A DNA stretch of 64,000 nucleotides from Clostridiales bacterium (GTDB taxonomy: Bacteria > Bacillota > Clostridia > Christensenellales > CAG-138). The notes beneath the pieces are model-generated. The model worked only from the letters and a program-made list of their open reading frames with translations, ran no database searches and was not told the DNA's origin. Location: NCBI GenBank assembly GCA_918244965.1, contig CAKJYC010000006.1, positions 1 to 64,000 on the forward strand, written 5' to 3'. Made by a program: the position numbers and the translations under genes. Below, in pieces: positions 37,765-47,838 of this stretch (positions within the stretch are counted from its first letter, which is position 1; each line of letters begins with the position of its first letter).

Positions 37765-39810
37765 ATGCACATTACAAAGATTCATCTTCAAAACTATAGG
37801 AACTTTAGTGACTTTACAATGGAATTTCATAAAGGGTTGAATGTAATTGTCGGTGCGAACAACTCTGGAAAAACCGGATTGCTTTATGCAATCAAATTGC
37901 TTCGTTCACCAAATGATATAACAATTGAGGATTTTAACAAAAACAACCTGATTGATTTTAGGACTAATTACTTGCAAGATGCGCCAAGTATTATTATTGA
38001 ATACGATATAACACATACCATTATTGAAGACGATACTGAAGACGAGAGTATTATTAGGTTGCTTCCGTTTTTGGGCGTCCAAGGCTTTTCTAATGCGCGT
38101 CGAGAAGTTGATGGTGTAGTGCGGTATGAAATTGCAGCAAGAATCAGAGCGACATACTCTTTAGATGTAAAGTTTTTAAACGATTATAAGACAGAGATTG
38201 ATAAGCTTACTACGTTCAGCGACTATTATGCGGCTTTATCACGATATGTTGAAAAGCATTATTCATGGACATATACCAATGGAATAAGCGATACTAAAGC
38301 AGATCAGAAAGATGTAACGAGTATTTTTGATATTAGATTTATAGAAGCGGAACGTACCAGTGAAGAAGTAAGAAAAGAAACAAAAAAAGAAATTGACAAG
38401 TTCGTTAAGGATCCTGAACAATTGGTCGCAATAGATGAATTAAACAAAAGAGTTTCAGAGGATCTTAAGACAATACTGAAGACAACAATCACAAAACTCG
38501 CAGATCTTTTTGGAAATGAAAACAATGATATTGGACTAAAGAAAGGGAATGTTGCAATCTCATCGACTATTAAAGCGAACGTAAGTGCTTCTGATGCATA
38601 TATTACAGAGGTGCAAGATACACAAAAGGGGTTTACCGTTCCGATAGACCATAATGGGCTTGGTTACAATAACTTAATAAATATTTATATGCTCATTAAG
38701 CTTAATGAGATTAAAATAGGTCGCGATTTCAGAATACTTTGCTTGGAAGAGCCGGAAGCACATCTGCATCCTGCAATGCAATACAAATTATTCAAATATT
38801 TGCGTGATTTGGATAAAAAGGACAAACTAAATCAACAAATCTTCGTTACTACCCATTCAAGTAATATTACAGCTGTGGCTGGATTAGATAATATGTTTAT
38901 GCTTGCGTATAATCGTAATCATAAAACCCCTGATTGCGTGGCCCAGAGTCTAAAAAAGCAGTTTGAGCATCCATATACCGAAGGTGATTTATTAGAGAAA
39001 AGCATCAGCGATAGAAAGGTGGAGGCAAAAAAACATCTATCCAAATTCTTTGATGTCACAAGATCGGACATGTTGTTTGCAGATAAAGTAATACTTGTTG
39101 AAGGTATTGCTGAAAAACTGCTTATGCCTGCATTTATGGAAAAATGCGGAGTACCCTACGAAGATGAGCATATTTCGATTGTTGAGATCGGCGGCAAACA
39201 CTTCGAACACTTCGTTGAATTATTTAACGAAAACAAGGTTAAAAAGAAAGTGCTATGTATCACAGATTGCGATTTCGAGTGGATAAAGGATGGAAATCTA
39301 AGGGCGATTCAAGACTATAAATCTTTTGAAGCTAAGCATATTAAAAAACTACAAACTAATTATACGTTTAATGAGTTTAGAATAGTAACACAGACACATT
39401 ATGGCAGGACATTTGAAGATGAATTGTTCTTATCAAACCGCGAAAATGTATTTTTTAAAAAGCATTTGCTTAACTTGGTTCTGCCAAATCTATTGGTGCG
39501 GTTTGTTGAAGAAAATGGTATTGAGTTGCCTAATTGGATAAGTAAAAGAGAAGAATATGATGGGCGAGTAGCAAAAACACTCGATAAGCTAGTTGACGCT
39601 TATATTCGCCGTGTAGATCAATCTGACGAAAACAGCACCCTGTATGGAGACATCATTATAGCAGAAATCTTTTTACACTACGCCGAAAAACAAAAGGGCG
39701 ATCTCGCGTTGCAAATACTAACAGATTCGTTATTCACGAATGAAGAAGGTGTTCTGCAACTAAATGTTCCAGCATATATTGCGGAGGGGCTAACATGGCT
39801 GAAAAACTGA
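37765..39810 (+). CDS. gajA: OLD-family ATPase/TOPRIM nuclease, Gabija GajA
   Basis: ITKIHLQNYRNFSDFTMEFHKGLNVIVGANNSGKTGLL; LCLEEPEAHLHPAMQ; TOPRIM VILVEGIAEKLLMPAFMEK...VLCITDCD. Confidence 0.85.
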   Translation: MHITKIHLQNYRNFSDFTMEFHKGLNVIVGANNSGKTGLLYAIKLLRSPNDITIEDFNKNNLIDFRTNYLQDAPSIIIEYDITHTIIEDDTEDESIIRLLPFLGVQGFSNARREVDGVVRYEIAARIRATYSLDVKFLNDYKTEIDKLTTFSDYYAALSRYVEKHYSWTYTNGISDTKADQKDVTSIFDIRFIEAERTSEEVRKETKKEIDKFVKDPEQLVAIDELNKRVSEDLKTILKTTITKLADLFGNENNDIGLKKGNVAISSTIKANVSASDAYITEVQDTQKGFTVPIDHNGLGYNNLINIYMLIKLNEIKIGRDFRILCLEEPEAHLHPAMQYKLFKYLRDLDKKDKLNQQIFVTTHSSNITAVAGLDNMFMLAYNRNHKTPDCVAQSLKKQFEHPYTEGDLLEKSISDRKVEAKKHLSKFFDVTRSDMLFADKVILVEGIAEKLLMPAFMEKCGVPYEDEHISIVEIGGKHFEHFVELFNENKVKKKVLCITDCDFEWIKDGNLRAIQDYKSFEAKHIKKLQTNYTFNEFRIVTQTHYGRTFEDELFLSNRENVFFKKHLLNLVLPNLLVRFVEENGIELPNWISKREEYDGRVAKTLDKLVDAYIRRVDQSDENSTLYGDIIIAEIFLHYAEKQKGDLALQILTDSLFTNEEGVLQLNVPAYIAEGLTWLKN

Positions 39811-41735
39811 CTTCAAATACTATTTTAACAAAAGAACAACTAGAAAACAGTTTTAAGGTTTATGCCGGCCCAGGTGCTGGGAAAACACACTTTCTAGTTG
39901 AAAATGTAAAGAATATTGTAACTACACACGAGCTGATTACTAAGAGCCGTTCTCGAAAGGTGGCGTGTATTACTTATACCAACGTAGCTGTAGATGAGAT
40001 TAAAAGGCGGTTGCTGGATTATTCTGATTATGTTGAAACAAATACGATACATGGTTTTATTATTGACAATATAATTAAGCCATTTCAAGAAACATTAAAA
40101 GATGTAATCAAATTGGATTTTGGGCTGACACTCAAGAGCAAAGGCATAATATCTTCACAAGTTGAAGGTATTAGTATCTTGCATGGCGTCGAAAAAGAAG
40201 ACATCTATTGCTATATAAAGTCGTACAAAAAAGGCAAGTATAAGTATGACATCATTGATTATAGCAAAAAGGATATGGGCGAAGTACAAGTGGATAATGC
40301 TGCTTTTATCAAAGCGACACTTGAAAAAACAGAATATTCCCCTACCCTCTCTAGCTCAAATAGAATCCAGATAGGCCATGATATTGCTATAAAGAAGTAT
40401 GTCTGGGATGTTGTACGAAAACTAACACATAACGAGATTCTTTACTTTGGCTACAGGGTATTGCAGATAAATCCGGCAGCGTTGTATGCTATTAGGGTGA
40501 AGTACCCTTTCATTTTTGTTGATGAGTTTCAAGACACAAATCCATTACAAACGTTACTGCTGAAACTGATAGGAGAGAAATCGACTCGCATAGGTGTGGT
40601 AGGAGATATTGCCCAATCCATATATAGTTTTCAAGGGGCAAAACCAAGTGATTTTTTAAACTTTTGCATTCACAGAGAAAATGATAAAATATACTCAATT
40701 GATGGAAACAGAAGATCAACTTCTAATATTGTCAACTTTTGCAATTTCATCCGACAGTCTGATACGACAATTCAGCAAACAAGCATAAAGGCTTATCTTG
40801 ATGAAGATAGTAAGAAAAACGCTGAAACAAAGGCTGTTCATTTCTTACTTGGAGATTCTCCTGCTGTAATGGATACCATTGCTGCTATAGTATCTGCTGG
40901 CGGTGCGGTGCTTACACGTTCGTGGGCTGCAGCATTTAATTATATTCAGGGCATTAATGAGACGCAAACAAAGCTTTTGAAAAAAATCTATAACTCGTAT
41001 TACAACACTTCTATTCAGATTCGAGATGAGATATCAGAGCAGAACAATGTTACATGGGTAAGGGCTTTTCGCTTTATCTTTAGTTTGTATAACAGCTATT
41101 CTTCTGGTTCTTTCATAGATATGATTAGAGCAATCAAAATGGTTGCAGATATTGATATCAAGGCCCTCACTCCAAAGCTGCTTTTTGAATTCGATAAGCT
41201 GGCAACTCATGTTTTCTCTAGAATCACTACACGTTCGTTAACCGTGAAAGTTATTGATTCGTTTAACGATGAAATTAAGAAGAATGATTTTGTAAACATT
41301 AGGAAACTATTAAACCCCGAGGGATCGTTTGCGATCTGTACTTTTGATGAAGAGGAAAGAGAAGAACGTGTTGAAACTATCAGCAAGTTAGAGTGGGACA
41401 CGTCTATTAGACTGTTTACTGAAGTTTTTGCAGAGAAAAGTAAATATATGACAGTGCATCAAGCAAAGGGTCGGGAGTGGGATAGTGTTATTGTTAGCAT
41501 AGAACCTGGAAAGTACGATCCAATTAAGCTGCTGAATGTGTTTACCGATCCCCATATAGTAGAGGAGAATTCCTCTGATGAATTTGTTAGAATGTTCTAT
41601 GTTGCATGCAGCCGTGCAATTCAAGATTTATATATCCATATCAGTTCTGGATGTACAATGCAACAAATAGAGAGGAGTTTGAAATCCTTTATTTCAATAA
41701 CAGGGCTGTATTTCGATTATGAATTTATAAGTTGA
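39795..41735 (+). CDS. gajB: UvrD/PcrA-like helicase, Gabija GajB
   Basis: VYAGPGAGKTHFLVENV, ACITYTNVAVDEIKRRL, FIFVDEFQDTNPLQ, GDIAQSIYSFQGA, MTVHQAKGREWDSVIV; overlaps gajA. Confidence 0.87.
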   Translation: MAEKLTSNTILTKEQLENSFKVYAGPGAGKTHFLVENVKNIVTTHELITKSRSRKVACITYTNVAVDEIKRRLLDYSDYVETNTIHGFIIDNIIKPFQETLKDVIKLDFGLTLKSKGIISSQVEGISILHGVEKEDIYCYIKSYKKGKYKYDIIDYSKKDMGEVQVDNAAFIKATLEKTEYSPTLSSSNRIQIGHDIAIKKYVWDVVRKLTHNEILYFGYRVLQINPAALYAIRVKYPFIFVDEFQDTNPLQTLLLKLIGEKSTRIGVVGDIAQSIYSFQGAKPSDFLNFCIHRENDKIYSIDGNRRSTSNIVNFCNFIRQSDTTIQQTSIKAYLDEDSKKNAETKAVHFLLGDSPAVMDTIAAIVSAGGAVLTRSWAAAFNYIQGINETQTKLLKKIYNSYYNTSIQIRDEISEQNNVTWVRAFRFIFSLYNSYSSGSFIDMIRAIKMVADIDIKALTPKLLFEFDKLATHVFSRITTRSLTVKVIDSFNDEIKKNDFVNIRKLLNPEGSFAICTFDEEEREERVETISKLEWDTSIRLFTEVFAEKSKYMTVHQAKGREWDSVIVSIEPGKYDPIKLLNVFTDPHIVEENSSDEFVRMFYVACSRAIQDLYIHISSGCTMQQIERSLKSFISITGLYFDYEFIS

Positions 41736-41876
41736 GATAATGGAGTGTTTACCACTCGATATTATTAGTTTTTGGAAGCATCAATGGATAGGTAAACCAA
41801 ATATGTTGAATTGTAGTTAATTCTTTATAAATTGATAGTTAGCAAGCTGTGAGCACTCGATAGAAATATACTGGAG

Positions 41877-42863
41877 GTGAATATGGAATATATAGGAACA
41901 CAATATCGGATTACTATTGATATGCGTGAGCAGTTGAACAAACTTGCGTATCAATGCCTTAAGGACTTTCAGTCTTATCATAATTGTCATCTGTCAAATT
42001 TAAAGGAAGAGAAAGCCTTATATCAATGGTTTTTATTACAATCTAAGGTATTATCGAAAAAATGCAGAAAAATAGAGAAAGCCAAAGAATTTATTTGTCC
42101 TGATGGGATGCAATCGCAATTAGATGGTTTTGAAAAGGCGGTAAGAACAGGGCAGGATCTTATTCGCTATATGTCGCGTAATGTACTGGATGTGGACCTT
42201 GAGGATAAAATGTTTAGTGATTGGAGATTTTTGCACTTTCATCTTTCTAATCCATATTCATTGCACCCTGTGGACAAAAGATTTCTAAAAAGAAGCGAGT
42301 GTCTACTAATAGCATATGTAGATTATCTTGATGACAGTACGGTTTATTTTCTTCAAATAGTACCGCATATTAAAGATACATGGACAAATGATAATCTAAT
42401 TCGTATTCTGGTCGATAATTGGCCAATAATGATGAAGAAATATGTATTTGAAGGGTCATTAACAGCAACAATCAAGGGCAAAGACCGAAGTTTATTGCGC
42501 GAGAACAATATTAATTCGGCAGTAGACTTGGGGGATGGAAGAGTTGTTATTGGCCCAGGATTAGGGGTTACGGGGATTGGAGCATCAACTGCAGCTGAGC
42601 TTAAGAGCATGAATCTAGGAAATAGAGTGCAGTTTATAGAAATGAGTATTGGGGAGAATGTGGATACTGTCGGTGAACTAATCCACTGGAAACTTCAAAA
42701 TGAGCAAACTGCTTATCGGTTGAAATTGGAAAAATTATTAAACGCACATACCGCTTGTTTTCAAGTCGAAGGAACGCCAGCTTATCTTGGAGTGAATCAT
42801 AATCAATTCATCGTTGCAGATAATATGGAGGACGCAATTCGAGAATTAGCTTTAAATCGATAA
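41877..42863 (+). CDS. Conserved-looking hypothetical protein in defence island
   Basis: 328 aa; DWRFLHFHLSNP...LKRSECLLIAYVDYLDDSTVYFLQIVPHIKDTWTNDNLIRILVDNWP motif; no recognised domain. Confidence 0.6.
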   Translation: MNMEYIGTQYRITIDMREQLNKLAYQCLKDFQSYHNCHLSNLKEEKALYQWFLLQSKVLSKKCRKIEKAKEFICPDGMQSQLDGFEKAVRTGQDLIRYMSRNVLDVDLEDKMFSDWRFLHFHLSNPYSLHPVDKRFLKRSECLLIAYVDYLDDSTVYFLQIVPHIKDTWTNDNLIRILVDNWPIMMKKYVFEGSLTATIKGKDRSLLRENNINSAVDLGDGRVVIGPGLGVTGIGASTAAELKSMNLGNRVQFIEMSIGENVDTVGELIHWKLQNEQTAYRLKLEKLLNAHTACFQVEGTPAYLGVNHNQFIVADNMEDAIRELALNR

Positions 42864-42993
42864 CCCGATGGATAGAATGGAGAACAAGCAGATGTAAACA
42901 TATAGCAAAATATGATGAATGTTCTAATCATGTAGTTGCGTTATGCTTCATTGTGTTATTTTGAAATAGCGGGCTTTATTCAAGTTTATTTGA

Positions 42994-44178
42994 TTATAAT
43001 TGAAGTATTCTATCACGCTCGGTTATGAGTTCTTTTGCGGGAATCCGAAGCTTCAACAATTTACCTAATTCACTAATAATCTGCAATAGCCAGCCATCCT
43101 CGAGAGACATAAACTCTTGAATCATCTCAACATTGCTATTATATAAATCAATATACTTTTTGTTTTGCGTTGTAACTGCTAAATGGTTGTCTCTTAATAG
43201 TAATACCCGCAGATATAATGAGACCAGAGTTTCCCTTGCGTAGTATTGTTTTTTCCAAATAGTATAATTAGAGGCTTTGATCTGAAGATATTCAGGTTTG
43301 ATATCTTGATTTGAAGATACTCTGCTTCCAAATTGAGTCCAAAACTCGATTAGATATGAAAGAGTGTCCAACATTCTTATAACAAAATCGTTCATACAAA
43401 GGACATCATCGAACAATTCTTCCTGACTTCTCACAGGCGTGAATCCCTGATCAATTTGCATAATCAATGTATGAAGCAACTCGAAAGATAGAGCATCACA
43501 AATCAATTCTTTCCGATATTCCTTATTTGAATCCGAACCAATACTTTTTATCAACTCCTTGGCGTTGATTCCATGAACATTTATTTTCTCGGCAACACCA
43601 GACCTTATCGCACCATGCAAAATGTTGAAAAAATCTTTTTCTTTATAATTAAAAATTTCTTTGCCGTGACTACTGTTTTCGAACAATATATGAGATAGTT
43701 CATGCCCTAAGGCCAATAATTGACAATACATCAAATCAGTATATGTTGATGAAATCATCAACGCGAAATCAAAGGGCATTTCGTTTTGTATTCTGCAGTA
43801 TTGTGTTGCAAACAAGTAAGATAATTCTGGAGCAATATATGTTAGACGCATCGACAAAATTCCATATACATTCAGTTTAAAGACCTGTTTTGCTTTTTCT
43901 TTTTGGTTATTCAAATACAATAGTGACGACATTATGAAATGTTCAAGTATATCCCATTGATAATTGTCCCAAATAATTGTTATATTAGGGCTTGTATGTA
44001 CAACTTCGCAAAAAATAGAAGTGCTTGAGATGATATTCAAATCTATACTGATATTGGCTTTAATAAAGTATTTTGTGTTTACTAGATGACTAAAAACAGC
44101 ACGAACTAGTTCTTCGTGTCTTCCCGGCTTTACTGGGATCAATCTCTTTGTAAGAGCGATGTATTCATTCCCTGTCAT
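42994..44178 (-). CDS. Putative zinc metallopeptidase (HExxH)
   Basis: LALGHELSHILFENSSHGKE with downstream RKELICDALSFELLH. Confidence 0.65.
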   Translation of the reverse strand: MTGNEYIALTKRLIPVKPGRHEELVRAVFSHLVNTKYFIKANISIDLNIISSTSIFCEVVHTSPNITIIWDNYQWDILEHFIMSSLLYLNNQKEKAKQVFKLNVYGILSMRLTYIAPELSYLFATQYCRIQNEMPFDFALMISSTYTDLMYCQLLALGHELSHILFENSSHGKEIFNYKEKDFFNILHGAIRSGVAEKINVHGINAKELIKSIGSDSNKEYRKELICDALSFELLHTLIMQIDQGFTPVRSQEELFDDVLCMNDFVIRMLDTLSYLIEFWTQFGSRVSSNQDIKPEYLQIKASNYTIWKKQYYARETLVSLYLRVLLLRDNHLAVTTQNKKYIDLYNSNVEMIQEFMSLEDGWLLQIISELGKLLKLRIPAKELITERDRILQL

Positions 44179-44180
44179 TA

Positions 44181-44600
44181 TTATTCCTCTAATAGTATTT
44201 GTAGCATCTTTGTTACTTCCTCGATACTGTATCCATCGATATTGATATCGCCTCCTTTTGTTATTACAACTCTTCGTGAAACATGGGGGTCAATTATATC
44301 TTTACCAGTCACATTATCTTCCGGTTCATTGAAGCTTTGCTTTTCGGCAAAAATCGTGTTCTTAGAATTTTCCGTTTTCTTTTGACTAATAGTATCCTTT
44401 TTATATTTTCTATTAGCAAGTACAGTGTAGAAAAAGAAAATGATATCATTTGTTAATTGCGCAAATGAAATAATAATTACGATTTCATCAAGATTTAGAT
44501 TGCCGTGTCGATTTATCACCTCAACTCTTTCAGAACCAAAGAAATCTTTGCACAATTCAAACAGATCGTCGTCTTTTTTGCATCCCAATACTAGTTTCAT
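44181..44600 (-). CDS. Small hypothetical protein paired with the HExxH peptidase
   Basis: 139 aa ORF ending 2 bp before the peptidase gene; hydrophobic segment LTNDIIFFFYTVL and C-terminal DGYSIEEVTKMLQILLEE. Confidence 0.55.
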   Translation of the reverse strand: MKLVLGCKKDDDLFELCKDFFGSERVEVINRHGNLNLDEIVIIISFAQLTNDIIFFFYTVLANRKYKKDTISQKKTENSKNTIFAEKQSFNEPEDNVTGKDIIDPHVSRRVVITKGGDINIDGYSIEEVTKMLQILLEE

Positions 44601-44797
44601 AACAGTTTCCTTTCTAATAAAGTTAATTGTAATAGTAGCCTCTCTTAAACTCTTAATTGTGATCTATATTGTGCTTTCAATATGGATTTGTGCTTGTCTG
44701 AAAGAGACTCTCCATACAATATAATTAACACCGGTGATAGGTGTAATATCCATTACAAAAAAATATATTTTTATAGATCTGTTTGTCACTTAGACAT

Positions 44798-45934
44798 CTA
44801 TATATTATCATCCGGATCAATCATTCGGTGAACATGCGTATTCAACGAAGCAATTGATTTCTTTGTCCTAAACTGTGACAGATGCGTATAGATCTTTAAA
44901 GTCGTCTCCAGATTGCTGTGGCCCATAAAGTATTGAGCTGACTTCACATCAACGCCGGCATCGTAGAGCATAGTGCAATAGGTGTGCCGCAGCATCTTTG
45001 AGGTGATGTTTTTGATGACCGTCACACGAGGCTTATATTTGGATGCAGGCTTTCCACCTGCAGTTACGTTCAGGTAAGCGAAGTAACCTTCCCATGCTCG
45101 CTTGTAGGCAGTAGAGCTCATCAGCTTTCCGTCTTTATCCGGAGCGATCAAGCCGTGCTTGCCGTCCAGCTTTTTGAGCGCGTGCAGCAATATAGAGGGA
45201 ATGGGGACGTCACGAGTGCCGGCTTTCGTCTTCGGCTTTTTAAGGTATGCCTTGTTGGCATCAATGTCGCGGGCTTTTGTAACATGGATGACATTGTTCT
45301 TGTAATCGATATCGTCCCATTCCAGAGCCAAAACCTCGCCGCGACGTAAACCGCAGTACAGCATTATCATAGCAGCAATGCCGAAGCGATGCCCTTCCCA
45401 ACTGCTTGTGATCAGCCGAATCTCATTTTCATCAAGAAAACGAGTTTCCGGTGCTTCCATGCTTACAACCTTTGCTTTCAAAAAACAGTTCCTGTTCAGC
45501 CAATCATTATCGCAGGCAAAGTCCATAATTGCAGATGCACATTGTTTGATCTTCCGCATGGTACTGGAAGCATAGCCTTGTTCTGCCATATCGTTTAAGA
45601 CATTCTGAAGGTTGATCAGGTGCAGCTCGCTGATTTTCAGTTCACCTAATGCGGGCAAAAGATGGTTGTCTAATTCGCATTGCTTACGCTTGTGCCATCT
45701 TTTAGATAAAGAGGGGAACTGTTTCATCCAGATTTCACTTAAGCGGCGGAAGGTTATATCAGAATGAATACACTTACCGGTAGCGGCGTCATGCTGCAGT
45801 TCGGCTACTTTTCTGTTTAGCTCCGCCTGTGTTGAGGCATAAACGGTTTTTCTGATGGGGGAGCCGTCCTTCTTTCGACCGATGAACACACTTTTTTGAT
45901 ACCGACCATCCGCTCTTTTGGTTGCCTTTTTCAT
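44798..45934 (-). CDS. Tyrosine recombinase/integrase (Tn916-like family)
   Basis: AMIMLYCGLRRGEVLALEWDDID, KMLRHTYCTMLYDAGVDVKSAQYFMGHSNLETTLKIYTHLS. Confidence 0.92.
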   Translation of the reverse strand: MKKATKRADGRYQKSVFIGRKKDGSPIRKTVYASTQAELNRKVAELQHDAATGKCIHSDITFRRLSEIWMKQFPSLSKRWHKRKQCELDNHLLPALGELKISELHLINLQNVLNDMAEQGYASSTMRKIKQCASAIMDFACDNDWLNRNCFLKAKVVSMEAPETRFLDENEIRLITSSWEGHRFGIAAMIMLYCGLRRGEVLALEWDDIDYKNNVIHVTKARDIDANKAYLKKPKTKAGTRDVPIPSILLHALKKLDGKHGLIAPDKDGKLMSSTAYKRAWEGYFAYLNVTAGGKPASKYKPRVTVIKNITSKMLRHTYCTMLYDAGVDVKSAQYFMGHSNLETTLKIYTHLSQFRTKKSIASLNTHVHRMIDPDDNI

Positions 45935-46161
45935 TACGATGAACCTCCTTTTTCATGCGCTTCAAGCCACTTGAGTAGTTTTTCTCTGCGAACAAATCTC
46001 CTTGAGCCGATCTTGATGGCAGGGAAACCCTTCGCATAGAACAGATTATAAGCAAAGGATCTTGAAACTTTGAGGATGTCGGCAACATCTTCTGCAGATA
46101 AAATCAAAGGAATTTCTTCCTCGCGGTAATATGTTTTAGGAGGGGTCTGGTCTTTCATCAT
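45934..46161 (-). CDS. Excisionase-type DNA-binding protein
   Basis: LILSAEDVADILKVSRSFAYNLFYAKGFPAIKIGSRRFVRREKLLKWLEAH. Confidence 0.85.
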   Translation of the reverse strand: MMKDQTPPKTYYREEEIPLILSAEDVADILKVSRSFAYNLFYAKGFPAIKIGSRRFVRREKLLKWLEAHEKGGSS

Positions 46162-46694
46162 AAGGTTCCTCTTTTATAGCTTTCGTAGACTGATAATAGT
46201 TCCTTTTGCAAAGCTTTCATCAACTGACGCTTTCTTCTGGAAACGGTGTCCCTATGAACACCGATCCTTGATGCATAGTCCGCGGACGGTGTATTGTCAG
46301 CGATTGTTGCCCATATGAGATCCCGGTCTTGAACAGGGAACGATTCGACAACCCTTCTGACTTGCTCAGCCAATCGCGTTCTATCTTCCTTTTCAATCAA
46401 GAGGTTTTCCGGTGATTCTTCCACGTCTGATAATAAAACACTATCCGGATGATCAAAAGCTGTTGTTTCACTTTGCAATTCTGTCAATGGAATAACTCCG
46501 TGGGATGCTTCTGATAGACAAGCATTCTCCTCCTGACGAACGGATGCTCGCAACATGCAAAACACATCTTTAGGAACAAGTACCCATCGTCCTTCTTGTG
46601 TCTTTCGATAAAATCGGCGATGCCCTCTTGCGTCATATCGGACAGAAAAGTGTGTCTCACTCTCTTGCTTTAGCAGCGGGTTAAAATCTAACAT
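46158..46694 (-). CDS. Sigma-70 region-4-like regulator
   Basis: VESFPVQDRDLIWATIADNTPSADYASRIGVHRDTVSRRKRQLMKALQKEL; AAGGAG RBS before MLDFNP. Confidence 0.65.
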   Translation of the reverse strand: MLDFNPLLKQESETHFSVRYDARGHRRFYRKTQEGRWVLVPKDVFCMLRASVRQEENACLSEASHGVIPLTELQSETTAFDHPDSVLLSDVEESPENLLIEKEDRTRLAEQVRRVVESFPVQDRDLIWATIADNTPSADYASRIGVHRDTVSRRKRQLMKALQKELLSVYESYKRGTL

Positions 46695-46695
46695 G

Positions 46696-47064
46696 TTACT
46701 CCTTTCTTGGCTTGGCAAATGTAGATACTATGCTTTGTAATACGGCACCATCTTCTTTCGGCAGGGCAGGGATCAGTCGAATCAACGCATTCTCCTGCTC
46801 GCTAGTTAAGTACAAACGGTCTTCTTTCCAACCGGGTACGACGTGAATGCCGCCACCTTTTCCCTGCGCCGTATAGATTGGAATGAAGGCAGACAGAAAA
46901 ACAATGTCGTTTTGAATGGTCTTTCGACAGACTCCAAATTCGTATACGAGGTTTCCAACCGTAGTGAATCGGCGAACACTTAGGATCTCAAGAATCAGCA
47001 TTCGCCTCTCGGCTGCCGGTATCTTTTGCTTTCTCCTTTCTGTTGTGCCCGCATTATAAACCAT
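46696..47064 (-). CDS. HTH (DeoR/WYL-type N-terminal) regulator
   Basis: AERRMLILEILSVRRFTTVGNLVYEFGVCRKTIQNDIVFLSAFIPIYTAQGKGGGIHV. Confidence 0.7.
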   Translation of the reverse strand: MVYNAGTTERRKQKIPAAERRMLILEILSVRRFTTVGNLVYEFGVCRKTIQNDIVFLSAFIPIYTAQGKGGGIHVVPGWKEDRLYLTSEQENALIRLIPALPKEDGAVLQSIVSTFAKPRKE

Positions 47065-47198
47065 AAAGGTGTAAGTCTTTTACCTGTTTAGAAAAGAAAT
47101 TTAGAATTGATATGAATTTTAAATAGGATGCTTGCCTTCTTATAAATAATTATCATTTTGAGCACGCTATCTTAAAATAATAGATGAGGTGACTTATA

Positions 47199-47558
47199 AT
47201 GAACGAATTTTCCAAGCCGCTCGCAGACGCGATCAAAAGAGCAAGAGGGAAACTTAAACTAACGCAAGAGCAGGTTGCAGAGCTTGCGAATACGGATCCA
47301 TCCAATATTATGAAGATGGAGAATATCAGCCGCAATGCAAACCCGGAGCTTGCCACTCTGTATCCTGTCATTCGCGCTTTGTCCATTGACCCTCAAGAGA
47401 TCTTTTATCCGGAGATGAAGGCTGAAAATCCAAATCTCCGCATTCTGCAGCAGCTCGTTTCCGAGTGCTCGGATGCCGAAGCAGAAGCATTAATTCCGAT
47501 CATCCGTGAACTTCTTTTCTTCATGCGTTCGACAAAAAAGACGGATATCACGGAATAA
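47199..47558 (+). CDS. XRE-family HTH regulator
   Basis: LADAIKRARGKLKLTQEQVAELANTDPSNIMKMENISRNANPELATLYPVIRAL. Confidence 0.88.
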   Translation: MNEFSKPLADAIKRARGKLKLTQEQVAELANTDPSNIMKMENISRNANPELATLYPVIRALSIDPQEIFYPEMKAENPNLRILQQLVSECSDAEAEALIPIIRELLFFMRSTKKTDITE

Positions 47559-47609
47559 ACAAAGAGCCTGCCTCTCTCTCGAGAAAGCAGGCTCTCCGCA
47601 TCTTATCTG

Positions 47610-47834
47610 CTATGCGTCCGGCTCTTCGCTTTTTGTCATCTCAAACCGCATGACATCTATCTTCACTTCTGTCTTGCATTTCGGACAATATAGGGGAAAC
47701 CGTAAAAGAACGGTGTCTTCATACACTTTTGTCCTAGTCTTTCCACCGCAGATTGGGCAGCGTATCCAACGTGATTTTCTTATATTGTTAATCGAGCTCG
47801 TTATAGGTGTTATTTGAGTAATATCATTTATCAT
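47610..47834 (-). CDS. Cysteine-rich KTR-domain protein
   Basis: RWIRCPICGGKTRTKVYEDTVLLRFPLYCPKCKTEVKIDV. Confidence 0.8.
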   Translation of the reverse strand: MINDITQITPITSSINNIRKSRWIRCPICGGKTRTKVYEDTVLLRFPLYCPKCKTEVKIDVMRFEMTKSEEPDA

Positions 47835-47838
47835 GGAT

